45,696 nucleotides of DNA from Bacteroidia bacterium. GTDB taxonomy: Bacteria; Bacteroidota; Bacteroidia; Bacteroidales; GWA2-32-17. Location of the stretch: positions 1 through 45,696 of the forward strand of contig JACREQ010000090.1 of the NCBI GenBank assembly GCA_016218155.1, given 5' to 3'. Below are positions 14,924-24,500 of the stretch, piece by piece (the stretch's first letter is position 1; the number at the start of each line of letters is the position of its first letter). The notes beneath the pieces were generated by a model. That model searched no databases. It was not told where the DNA came from and saw only the letters and a list, made by a program, of their open reading frames with translations. The position numbers and the translations under genes were made by a program.

Positions 14924-16105
14924 ATGCAGGCATTAAAAGAATTATTTTTTAAACATATTGCACAAACTTCCGATAGCCCAATATTATTAGAAATTGAACG
15001 CGCTGAAGGAGTTTATCTTTATGACAATACAGGGAAATCATACATCGATTTAATCTCAGGAATTTCGGTAAACAGTATCGGGCATTCTCATCCCCAAATA
15101 ATAAAGGCAGCCACTGAACAAATAAATAAAAACTTGCACCTAATGGTGTATGGCGAGTATATCCAGCACCCTCAGGTAATTTTAGCAACAAAACTTGCAG
15201 AGCTTACAAAATATAAACTTGATTCTGTTTACTTTGTAAATTCTGGAAGCGAAGCCGTTGAAGCAGCATTAAAACTGGCAAAAAGATATACTGACAAAAA
15301 AGAAATAATCGCTTGCGAAAATGCATATCATGGCAGTACTCATGCTGCATTAAGTCTTATCAGTCACAAAGAATACACAAAAAAATTTGAACCGTTATTA
15401 GATGGAATAGATTTTATCAGATTTAACCATCCCGAAGATGCTGAAAAAATAACTAAAAAAACTGCTTGTGTAATAATTGAACCCGTGCAAGGCGAAGCAG
15501 GTTATATACCTGCAACACCTGAGTTTTTAACAGCAATTAAAGAAGCATGTAACAAAACCGGAGCTTTATTAATTTTTGATGAAGTTCAGACAGGAATGGG
15601 AAGAACAGGTAGTTTTTTTGCTTACGAACAATACAGAATAATTCCCGACATCATTGTTTTGGCAAAAGCATTTGGTGGCGGCATGCCACTGGGTGCATTT
15701 ATAGCTCCAAAGGAAATTATACAATGCCTTAGTAATAATCCTGCACTGGGACATATTACAACTTTTGGCGGACATCCTGTTAGTTGCGCAACTTCATTGG
15801 CTGCAATAAATATTATTGAAGAAGAAAAACTAATCAGCCAGATTGCAGAAAAAGAAAAAATCTTCCGACAACTGTTAAAACATAACAGAATTATAGAAGT
15901 TCGTGGTAAAGGTTTAATGCTTGCAATTCAACTCGACAACTTTAACACAGTAAAAAAATGTATTAGTTATTGCTTAGAAAAAGGAGTAATAATTGATTGG
16001 TTTTTATTTTGCGATTCTGCAATAAGAATATCTCCTCCTCTTGTAATTTCAAAAGCAGAAATTGAGTTTAGCTGTAAAACTATAATTGAATCACTAACAT
16101 TTTAA
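14924..16105 (+). CDS. Class III PLP-dependent aminotransferase (acetylornithine/4-aminobutyrate type)
   Basis: I chose ATG 14924 (MQALKELFFKHIAQTS), which fits the family N-terminus, over an in-frame ATG at 14903. The 393-aa enzyme carries class III features: LYDNTGKSYIDLISGI at the N-terminus, NSGSEAVEAALKLA for cofactor phosphate, ENAYHGSTHAALSL, IIEPVQGEAG, LIFDEVQTGMGRTG, and the PLP lysine K248 in LAKAFGGGMPLGAF. It moves an amino group from an omega-amino donor to 2-oxoglutarate. Members include ArgD and GabT; the residues visible do not decide the substrate. There is no arginine-biosynthesis gene nearby, so I give no symbol. It stands alone downstream of the LytTR regulator. Confidence 0.88.
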   Translation: MQALKELFFKHIAQTSDSPILLEIERAEGVYLYDNTGKSYIDLISGISVNSIGHSHPQIIKAATEQINKNLHLMVYGEYIQHPQVILATKLAELTKYKLDSVYFVNSGSEAVEAALKLAKRYTDKKEIIACENAYHGSTHAALSLISHKEYTKKFEPLLDGIDFIRFNHPEDAEKITKKTACVIIEPVQGEAGYIPATPEFLTAIKEACNKTGALLIFDEVQTGMGRTGSFFAYEQYRIIPDIIVLAKAFGGGMPLGAFIAPKEIIQCLSNNPALGHITTFGGHPVSCATSLAAINIIEEEKLISQIAEKEKIFRQLLKHNRIIEVRGKGLMLAIQLDNFNTVKKCISYCLEKGVIIDWFLFCDSAIRISPPLVISKAEIEFSCKTIIESLTF

Positions 16106-16235
16106 AAAATTAACTTATCTCATTTTCCAAAATAATAGTGATTAAAATGACGTTAGTAATTATCTAAAAATACAATAATAGATTATCATACTAATTTCGT
16201 ATTTTCGAATAAGTTTATTAGGAGTCATAAAAAAC

Positions 16236-17129
16236 ATGCAAGCAAAAAAAATTTATTTATTAATATTTTTCTTTTCTTTTTTATTTTCAATAAAAAACAC
16301 AATTGCTCAGGAAACCGGATTTCATGAAAATGAGAACACATTGAAAGTTCTATTCGATTCATTATTTACGCGTGACGACACAAGGTTTTTAAGAACAGAC
16401 TTTGAAAAAAACTCCTTAAATGATACTATTCAAAAAATATTTTCTAAAACACTTTTGCAAAAAAACTCTTTCGATTACCCTTTCGACTCTTTAAAACATA
16501 CAGGTAAGATTTATTCTGCTGACAAAAATGTTAGACTCATAACATGGAACACTAAATTTAGTGATGGCAGTTTTAAATACTATGGATTTGTTCAGTATAA
16601 AAACACGAAAAAAAACATTGTTAACACATACACTTTAACCGACAAATCTGATTCAATAACAAAGCCAGAAAGTATGGCTTTAAGCTATTACAATTGGTTT
16701 GGTGCACTTTATTATGGAATACATGATTATACTGAGGGAAATAAATCTTTATATATTCTTTTTGGTTGGGATGGTAACAATTATTACACAAATAAAAAAA
16801 TAATTGAAGTATTGTCATTTAATAATTCAGGGAAACCAATTTTTGGAAAATCTGTCTTTAAAATATCTAATAAACTTCAGAAAAGAATAATTTTCGAGCA
16901 TTCTATTAAAGCCAGTATGACTTGTAAATATAATGACGTAGTTGAAGCTATTGTTTTTGATCATTTAAGCCCATCAAAACCTTCCGAAAAAGGGCAATTT
17001 CAGTTTTATGGACCAGACGGGTCTTTTGATGGTTTGCAACTTGTTAAGGGAAAATGGGTATTGGTTTCGGATATATTTGTAACTAATCCTAAAGTAAAGA
17101 AAAAGAAGATTAGTCAAAAAACACCTTAA
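16236..17129 (+). CDS. Secreted protein of unknown function
   Basis: This 297-aa protein has a signal peptide (MQAKKIYLLIFFFSFLF then an AQ cleavage region near residue 24), so it is probably periplasmic or outer-membrane associated. The mature part has no motif I recognise. Segments such as VRLITWNTKFSDGSFKYYGF and YYGIHDYTEGNKSLYILFGW suggest a beta-rich fold, and the C-terminus ends in a very basic tail (KVKKKKISQK). No lipoprotein cysteine or T9SS sorting domain is present. It is followed after 74 bases by a receiver-domain gene on the same strand. I would call it a conserved hypothetical Bacteroidota protein at most. Confidence 0.7.
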   Translation: MQAKKIYLLIFFFSFLFSIKNTIAQETGFHENENTLKVLFDSLFTRDDTRFLRTDFEKNSLNDTIQKIFSKTLLQKNSFDYPFDSLKHTGKIYSADKNVRLITWNTKFSDGSFKYYGFVQYKNTKKNIVNTYTLTDKSDSITKPESMALSYYNWFGALYYGIHDYTEGNKSLYILFGWDGNNYYTNKKIIEVLSFNNSGKPIFGKSVFKISNKLQKRIIFEHSIKASMTCKYNDVVEAIVFDHLSPSKPSEKGQFQFYGPDGSFDGLQLVKGKWVLVSDIFVTNPKVKKKKISQKTP

Positions 17130-17203
17130 AAGAACAAAGTTTATCATTTTTTTTATCAAATTTTTTACTACTTTACCATCCCCTAAAACTTTCTTAAAAG
17201 GAA

Positions 17204-17740
17204 ATGGTAAACATAAAAGAATCAGACATTAACATATACCTTGTTGACGATGATGAATTGCTCAATAAGATACTAAGAACGAAATTTGAGCAGACTGGAG
17301 ATTATAAAATATACTCCTTTGCCAGTGGAGAAGAATTTATTGAATTCATAAATAAAAATCCATTTAACAAAAGACAGATTCATATTGCTATATTGGATTA
17401 CCTTTTTAAATCCAATGCTAACCCACAAGGAAAGAACGGAATCGAGATTTTAAAAAATATCAGAGTAATTAATCCTGACATTGAAGTAATAATGCTATCC
17501 GGCATTGACGATATCGATATTGCTACTCATGCTATTAAATGCGGAGCTGTATCTTTTATCAAAAAAAATGAAAATTCATTTTTAAGAATTCAGAATAATG
17601 TAAAATTTATTATTAGCGAAAAAAGACTTAAGCTTACAAAAAGTCAAAGTTTTTCTACTAGAGTTCTTTTTTTAACTTTAACAGTAATTGTAGCTTTATT
17701 AGGCATTTATTACGTTTTAACTGAATTTATTTTTAATTAA
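17204..17740 (+). CDS. Receiver-domain protein with a C-terminal membrane anchor
   Basis: The first ~125 residues form a response-regulator receiver domain: acidic pocket VDDDE (15-19), phospho-acceptor D65 in IAILDYLF, a switch region VIMLSGID and the conserved Lys in VSFIKKNE. No DNA-binding or enzymatic output domain follows. Instead residues about 148-176 are a single hydrophobic helix (VLFLTLTVIVALLGIYYVL) with a short tail, so the domain would be tethered to the inner membrane, facing the cytoplasm. Single-domain receivers usually relay or sequester phosphate, but a tail-anchored one is unusual. The loop after D65 (FKSNANPQGKNGIE) is longer than typical. No kinase is adjacent. Confidence 0.82.
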   Translation: MVNIKESDINIYLVDDDELLNKILRTKFEQTGDYKIYSFASGEEFIEFINKNPFNKRQIHIAILDYLFKSNANPQGKNGIEILKNIRVINPDIEVIMLSGIDDIDIATHAIKCGAVSFIKKNENSFLRIQNNVKFIISEKRLKLTKSQSFSTRVLFLTLTVIVALLGIYYVLTEFIFN

Positions 17741-17914
17741 ATCAGATTTTATTCTGCATTTATTCTACAGAAATTTTGACACATTATAAAATCGCTGCAA
17801 TTAGCTATATTTAAGAATTTCAATTAAATTATTAATACCACTGACGTTCTGTCATACTTTATCACATGGCATATAGTTTGAAAATTGCCACACAAACTTT
17901 AAAATTCATATATT

Positions 17915-19963
17915 ATGCAAAAAGGTTCAATTGGTGTATCCACCGAGAATATTTTTCCGATTATAAAGAAATTTCTTTACTCTGAACATGAAATTTTTCT
18001 TCGCGAACTAATTTCAAATGCAATAGATGCAACAAATAAGCTTAAAACTTTAGCATCACATGGCGAATACAAAGGCAATGTGGAAAACTTAAGAATTAAT
18101 TTAAGTGTTAATAAAGATAATAATACTTTAACAGTTGCCGATAATGGTATTGGAATGACAGCTGAAGAAGTTGATAAATATATAAATCAGATTGCATTCT
18201 CTGGCGCAGGAGAATTTCTTGAAAAATATAAAGACAATGCTAATATTATAGGGCATTTTGGTTTAGGATTCTATTCTCTTTTTATGGTTGCAAAAAAAGT
18301 TGAGTTAACAACTTTATCATATAAAGAGGGATCAAAAGCAGTAAAATGGTCATGTGATGGCTCTCCTGAATTTACTCTTGAAGATACCGAAAAAACTGAC
18401 GTTGGAACAACTATAGTTCTTTATCTGGATGACGAGAACAAAGAGTTTACTGAAGAATCTAAGATAAATGAACTTTTAACAAAATACTGTAAATTCCTGC
18501 CTGTTGAAATAGCATTCGGAAAAGAAAAAGAATGGAAAGACGGTAAATATGAAGATACAAACAAAGATCATATTGTAAACAACACAAGACCATTGTGGAT
18601 TAGAAAACCATCTGAATTAAAAGAAGAAGATTACAATTCATTTTACAAAGAACTTTACCCAGCTTCTTTTGACGAGCCACTTTTCAATATTCACATGAAT
18701 ATTGACTATCCGTTTAACCTTACAGGTATTTTATATTTTCCAAAAATTAAAAACAATTTCGAAATCCAGAAAAACAAAATACAGCTTTATTGCAATCAGG
18801 TATTTGTTACAGATCAGGTTGAAGGTATTGTTCCCGACTTCCTGACATTACTTCATGGTGTAATTGATTCACCGGATATTCCGCTAAATGTTTCAAGAAG
18901 CTATTTACAAGGCGATCCTAATGTTAAAAAGATATCATCACATATTTCAAAAAAAGTAGCTGATAGACTTCAGGAATTATTTAAAAATCAACGCCCCGAA
19001 TTTGAGAAGAAATGGGATGATTTGAAAATATTCATTCAATACGGAATGGTTTCAGATGAAAAATTTTATGAAAGAGCTGAGAAATTTGTACTTCTAAAAA
19101 ACATTGACGATAAATGTTTTACACTTGAAGAATATGAAAAACTAGTAAAAGAAAACCAAACAGACAAGCATAAAAATGCAATCTATTTATATGCTACAAA
19201 TAAAGAAGAACAATATACATATATTGATGTAGCAAAAAATAAAGGCTATGATGTTTTGTTTATGGATGGTCAGCTCGACCCACATTTTATAAATCAACTC
19301 GAAGGCAAACTTAAAAACACAATGTTTAAGCGCGTTGATGCCGACACAATTGAAAAATTAATTGAGAAAGAAGAAGTTAAAAAAGTTGATTTAACAGAAG
19401 ACGAACAAATGGAACTTCGTCATATGTTTTTAGGTGCTTTACCTGAAAGTGATCGTTTCTTTGTATCATTCGAAGCACTTTCCGAAAACGATTCTCCTGT
19501 TTTAATTACACGCTCAGAATATATGCGAAGAATGAAAGACATGTCAGCATTAGGTGGTGGACATGGCATGTACGGTGCTTTACCTGACAGTTACTCATTA
19601 ATACTAAATGCAAGTCACCCATTAGTAACAAAGCTCACTAAACAAAAAAATAAAGATTTAAAACAATCTCTGCAGGAATTCTCAACTGAACTTAATCCTC
19701 TTAAATTAGAAAAGATAAAATTGGATGAAACCATAAAAGGTAAAAAGGAAGAAGAAATTTTATCAACTGAAAAAGATAAAAAAGAGGAGCTTTCAAAACA
19801 AATTGAAGAAATTGAAGGCAAAAAACGAACAGTACTTGAGGATTTTGGAAAAAGTAATAAAATTGTCAATCAGCTAATTGATCTTGCACTCTTATCACAT
19901 AATTTACTAAAAGGTGAAGCACTAAACAAATTTGTAAAAAGAAGTGTTGATTTAATAAAATAA
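17915..19963 (+). CDS. htpG: Molecular chaperone HtpG (bacterial Hsp90)
   Basis: This 682-aa protein is Hsp90 over its full length. The N-terminal GHKL ATPase has ELISNAIDATNKL (N-box), VADNGIGM (G1) and GHFGLGFYSLFMVA (G2). The middle domain carries PLWIRKP, YPFNLTGILYFP and LNVSRSYLQ with the catalytic-loop arginine. The C-terminal part includes charged helices and a dimerisation region. It assists folding and remodelling of client proteins in the cytoplasm with ATP. It is slightly longer than E. coli HtpG because of a charged insert near 600-645 (KGKKEEEILSTEKDKKEEL). It appears monocistronic, ending in a strong bidirectional terminator. A heat-shock promoter could not be defined with confidence. 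Confidence 0.97.
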   Translation: MQKGSIGVSTENIFPIIKKFLYSEHEIFLRELISNAIDATNKLKTLASHGEYKGNVENLRINLSVNKDNNTLTVADNGIGMTAEEVDKYINQIAFSGAGEFLEKYKDNANIIGHFGLGFYSLFMVAKKVELTTLSYKEGSKAVKWSCDGSPEFTLEDTEKTDVGTTIVLYLDDENKEFTEESKINELLTKYCKFLPVEIAFGKEKEWKDGKYEDTNKDHIVNNTRPLWIRKPSELKEEDYNSFYKELYPASFDEPLFNIHMNIDYPFNLTGILYFPKIKNNFEIQKNKIQLYCNQVFVTDQVEGIVPDFLTLLHGVIDSPDIPLNVSRSYLQGDPNVKKISSHISKKVADRLQELFKNQRPEFEKKWDDLKIFIQYGMVSDEKFYERAEKFVLLKNIDDKCFTLEEYEKLVKENQTDKHKNAIYLYATNKEEQYTYIDVAKNKGYDVLFMDGQLDPHFINQLEGKLKNTMFKRVDADTIEKLIEKEEVKKVDLTEDEQMELRHMFLGALPESDRFFVSFEALSENDSPVLITRSEYMRRMKDMSALGGGHGMYGALPDSYSLILNASHPLVTKLTKQKNKDLKQSLQEFSTELNPLKLEKIKLDETIKGKKEEEILSTEKDKKEELSKQIEEIEGKKRTVLEDFGKSNKIVNQLIDLALLSHNLLKGEALNKFVKRSVDLIK

Positions 19964-20004
19964 TATTTCATACCTAACAGGTTTAAAAATCTTTCAGGTA
20001 TATA

Positions 20005-20044
20005 TTAAATGAAAAAGCAAGCGAGAGCTTGCTTTTTCATTTAA
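20005..20044. terminator. Strong bidirectional terminator between htpG and a convergent gene
   Basis: A perfect 18-bp inverted repeat, TTAAATGAAAAAGCAAGC and its complement, closes on a GAGA tetraloop (20023-20026). It has A- and T-tracts on both strands and lies between the convergent ends at 19963 and 20059. Confidence 0.9.
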
Positions 20045-20058
20045 ATCTAAAGAGAATA

Positions 20059-20586
20059 TTATTTATAAAACAAAGTATAAACTTCATTTTTAATGTAAAC
20101 AATAGCTGTTTTTACAGGACTGGGATTAGTATTTACCCATTGTTCCATAATTTGTTTAGTAAGTTCTATTGCAGGAGCATCTTTATCAACATTTTCAGCA
20201 GAAATATTAATCAGCTTAATTACATTTTCTTTTGCACTGTTAGCAACCTCCCATGCCCTATCTGACATGTAAATTTGCTGCGAAAGATTGTGTTCAAACT
20301 CTGCACGTATTAAACTTAGCATTTCCATCTGTAGTTGAAGACTTTGCATTCCTGGGGCTTGCAATCTAACAATTAATGAATTTGGAGAAATTCTTTCCAG
20401 AAATAAAATAATCCTTTCATAAGCCTGTAACCTCACGGGTGTTATAAGTTTTAAATTTTGTTTATCCGTTTCATGAATTCTTCTTTTATTTTCATTATCA
20501 AGAAACATTTTCAGTACATAAAATACTGTAAAAAAAACAATTCCTCCTGTTACGATTACTAAAATAATTACAAATAATAAATTCAT
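20059..20586 (-). CDS. Membrane-anchored protein of unknown function (175 aa)
   Basis: One N-terminal membrane helix (residues 1-28, MNLLFVIILVIVTGGIVFF) is followed by a cytoplasmic-looking, mostly helical domain of about 145 residues. The latter includes RLQAYERIILFLERISPNSL and a segment LIRAEFEHNLSQQIYMSDRAWEVA. The basic region after the helix suggests the soluble part faces the cytoplasm. It looks like a conserved Bacteroidota domain of unknown function; I cannot give a role. It converges on htpG with a shared terminator and diverges from the surface-protein operon at 20904. Confidence 0.72.
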   Translation of the reverse strand: MNLLFVIILVIVTGGIVFFTVFYVLKMFLDNENKRRIHETDKQNLKLITPVRLQAYERIILFLERISPNSLIVRLQAPGMQSLQLQMEMLSLIRAEFEHNLSQQIYMSDRAWEVANSAKENVIKLINISAENVDKDAPAIELTKQIMEQWVNTNPSPVKTAIVYIKNEVYTLFYK

Positions 20587-20903
20587 ATTTGATGTTTTTT
20601 TGAATTATACAATATTAAGAATTAAAATTAATAAAATTTTGAATAAAAATTAATACACAAATACAATGATTAAAGGCGATTCATCAAAAAATACAAAAGT
20701 TAATTCAAAAAAGATTATTTAAAATTTGAAACTTTCAATTCACGTAAACGTTTAAATACCTGTCTTTTCTTTTTAATAATGAGTAAAAATACTTAATTTT
20801 GATAAAAATATTTTTAAAAATAGACAACCTTTGAATAAAACCATCGTCAAAAACTTATTAGTTTTTGAAATATATTTTTTTTGAAAATCTTAAACCTACT
20901 AAT
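20587..20903. other. Divergent intergenic region, no gene seen
   Basis: This is 317 AT-rich bases between divergently read genes at 20586 and 20904. Promoters for both must lie here, but no full consensus pair stands out. The nearest on the minus side is AACTTTTG (complement of about 20694-20701). No RNA gene or repeat was recognised. Confidence 0.4.
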
Positions 20904-21491
20904 ATGAAAAAAATCCTTTTTGTTGTTTTTGCATTAATAACCTACAGTTTTGGGTTTTCTCAAAATTCAGACGTAGAATTTAAATTTGTAAAAACCAATC
21001 CTGAAAATAAAACTAAAACTGCTATTTTTACAATACTTGGTGTTAAAGATGCAATACAGTCAGAATTAATTTCTACAAAAATTAAAAACATACCAGGAGT
21101 AGTTTCGTTTAAAATTTTCTATAACAGAAGGTGCGAACTAACTACAAAAAATGAATTAAAAATTAATGCAGATTTAATAAGAAAAACTTTACTACAGGAA
21201 AATGTCGACTATGATGTTTCTTATGTAACAGTTAACAACAAACTTACTCATGCAACTTTAATGGAATGGAAAGACAGTTATCCAATTATTGGTTATACCC
21301 CTAAACCAGTTCCGGGAAATGAGTGGGTTTACCCTTCAAGTTATCCTGTAATTACTTCAGATAAAAGAAGTAAAACTGAAGAAGCCAATTTACTTAAGGA
21401 AAAACAAAATTGGATTGAAACACATCCTGAAGAATATAAAAAGATGACAGGATTGGAATATCTTGATTACTCAATAAAACTTAATAAATAA
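20904..21491 (+). CDS. Small secreted protein with an HMA-like fold, partner of the surface-protein operon
   Basis: I chose ATG 20904 because it begins a signal peptide (MKKILFVVFALITYSFGFSQ); the in-frame start at 20865 would place 13 residues before it. The 195-aa product has a stretch (TAIFTILGVKDAIQSELISTKIKNI to about residue 115) whose beta-alpha-beta pattern resembles heavy-metal-associated (HMA) ferredoxin folds, but it lacks the metal-binding CxxC. The C-terminal part is charged and ends WIETHPEEYKKMTGLEYLD. The gene lies 13 bases before the 2026-aa adhesin-like gene on the same strand, so they are probably co-transcribed. A role in export, assembly or anchoring of that protein is possible but not shown. 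Confidence 0.7.
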   Translation: MKKILFVVFALITYSFGFSQNSDVEFKFVKTNPENKTKTAIFTILGVKDAIQSELISTKIKNIPGVVSFKIFYNRRCELTTKNELKINADLIRKTLLQENVDYDVSYVTVNNKLTHATLMEWKDSYPIIGYTPKPVPGNEWVYPSSYPVITSDKRSKTEEANLLKEKQNWIETHPEEYKKMTGLEYLDYSIKLNK

Positions 21492-21504
21492 ATATTATCA
21501 AGCT

Positions 21505-24500
21505 ATGAAAAAAATAATAACCCTTATATTTTTGGTTTCATTAAGCCAGATAATTTTTAGTCAGACATATCAAATCAATACCTATAACGGTCAGACAATT
21601 AACACCTGCTCAGGAACTTTTTATGATTCAGGTGGCGATGCAGGTAGCTATGCTGTAAGCGAAGACTATTCAGTAACATTTCATTCCAATAATGGCACTC
21701 AAATATACATCAGTTTTTTTAATACTGCTGGTACCTTTGATACTGAAGCGAATTATGATTACTTAGATGTATATGATGGACAAAACACATCTGCTCCATA
21801 TTTAGGAAGAGCCACTGGAAATGAATTTTTTAGTGTAGCTTCACATTCAGGTTACCTACACTTTGTTTGGCATTCAGATGGTTCAGTTACTGCTACTGGA
21901 TGGAAAGGTATTATTAGCTGCGTTTCTACCGGAAGTGGTTCACCTAGTGATCAGGATTGTTTAGGTGCAATTCCAATTTGTGGTAACTCTTATTATACAA
22001 CTCTTTCATACTCTGGATCTGGAAATTATGGATATGAACTTGATGGTGTATCTTCTTGTTTAAGAGCAGGAGAAAAAAATGATGTATGGTATGTATTTAA
22101 CGTTCAACAAGCAGGAAATTTAACATTTTCTATAATCCCAAACAGTGCTTCTAATGATTATGATTGGGCAGTTTATAATATAACAAATAATACATGTAAC
22201 GACTTATTTTTAAATGATGCTCTTGAGGTTAGTTGTAACTATTCTGCCTTGACAGGTAGTACAGGATGTGCTACCGGAAGTACTTCGAATCATCAGAATG
22301 GAAGTGCATCCAGCACTAACTGGAATGCACCTATACCGGTTGTGGTTGGGCAAACATATGTAATTAATGTAAGTAACTGGAGTACTACGGGGCAATCCGG
22401 TTATACAATTGACTTTAGTTCAAGCTCCGGAACTGTAGTTGATGTTACACCACCATATTTGCAACAAATTACTAGTTCTCCTGCATGTGGTCAGAGTACA
22501 GTTACTTTTAATTTTAGTGAAAGAGTTTTATGTAGCTCTGTCCAAAACGGTGACTTTACTGTTACCGGACCAGGTGGACCTTATTCTATTACAAGCGTAA
22601 ACTGCAATGCAGGAACAACTGAAAGTGAATCATTTACAATTACACTTAATCAAAATTTAACTGCTGGAGGTAGCTATAATTTAAACCTAGTAGGTCAGGT
22701 ATCTGATGCTTGTAATAACCTTATTAACAGCAATAGTTTATCATTTTCTGTTTCCGGCGTAAGTGCAACTGCTACAATTAACAGTCACGTAAATTGTAGT
22801 GGTGGAAATAATGGAAGTGCAACTGCAGCTGGTAGTGGTGGTACACCTCCATATACATACTTATGGAGTAATGCAGCAACAACTGCAACTGTATCAAGTC
22901 TTACTGCTGGAACTTATACAGTTACTGTAAGAGACAATTTAGGATTATGTAACACCACAGCATCTGTTGTAATTACCCAACCATCTGTTTTAAGCTCATC
23001 AATTGTAAGAACCAATGTTAACTGTAATGGAGGAAACAATGGAACTGCAACAGTTAGTGCTTCAGGAGGTACTGCAGGATATACATACCTATGGTCAAAC
23101 TCACAAACAACAGCTACAATTAGCGGATTAATTGCTAACAATTACTCTGTAACAGTTACTGATTCTCATTCATGCACATCTGTATCTTCAACAACAGTTT
23201 CACAACCTGCTGTAGTATCTGGTTCTATTTCTGCACAAACTAATGTTAATTGTAATGGTGGCAACAATGGATCTGCTACTGTACTTGCAGCTGGAGGAAC
23301 TTCGCCATATACTTATCTTTGGTCAAACTCACAAACAGGAGCAACAGCTACAACTCTTATTGCAGGAACTTATACTGTCACAATTAGAGATGTTAACAAT
23401 TGTACTGGTACTCAATCAGCAACGATCAACCAACCTACAGTATTAACCGCAACCTCATCAGCAACAAACACAAGTTGTAATGGTGGAAATAATGGAACTG
23501 CTACTACAACACCTTCAGGAGGAACAAGTCCATACTCATATATTTGGTTCCCAAGCGGTCAAACAACAGCAACAGCAACAAATTTAACTCCTAATAACTA
23601 TAGTGTAACAATTACTGATTCACATGGATGTACTCTAGTTAAAACTGCAACTGTCGGACAACCTGGCGCAATTGGTTTAACAACTAGCAAAACAGATGCT
23701 ACATGCGGAAACTCTAATGGAAGTGCTACTGTTAGTGCATCAGGAGGAACACCTTCTTATACCTATGCTTGGTCAAACAGTGGATCAACAGCAACAATAA
23801 CAAATCTTTTAGCAGGTTCTTATACTGTTACTGTAAGGGATGCAAATAATTGTTCAAGTGTTTCCACAGTTTCTGTAAATAATACCGGAGCTCCATCTGT
23901 TTCATTAACTGCCTCTTCTAATGTATCTTGTTTTGGTGGCAGTAATGGCAGCGCAACAATTTCTGCAACAGGAGGAACCCCTGGTTATTCTTATCTGTGG
24001 TCAAACGGAGGAACCGGAACTTCTATATCAGGCGTAGTATCTAATAGCTATAGTGTTACTGTTACAGATGCTTTAGGTTGTCAGGCATCAACTTCAGTAA
24101 ACATTACACAACCGACTGCTGTTTCTGCAACAGTTACAGGAAATGTAAGTCCTTTATGTTTTGGTGGGACAAACGGAACTGCAACTGTTAGTGCTTCAGG
24201 TGGAACACCAGGTTATACATATTTATGGTCAAATAGTGCAACAACTGCAACGGCAACAGGACTTGGTGCAGGATCATATTCTGTTACAGTATATGATTCA
24301 AGAAGTTGTTCTTCTACTTCCTCAACTAACATTACTCAACCATCGCAGCTTTCTTCTGTAATTTCTTCAACCACAAACGTAAATTGCAATAGTGGTTCTG
24401 ACGGATCTGCTTCAGTTACTGCTTCAGGTGGTACAGTTAGTTATACATATTTATGGAGTAATGGAGGATCAACTGCAACAATAACTAATCTGGCTACAGG

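Noticed and set aside
17821-17914. Heat-shock operator or promoter before htpG
   Set aside because: TATAGTTTG and nearby sequences are only partial matches and no CIRCE-like inverted repeat was found.
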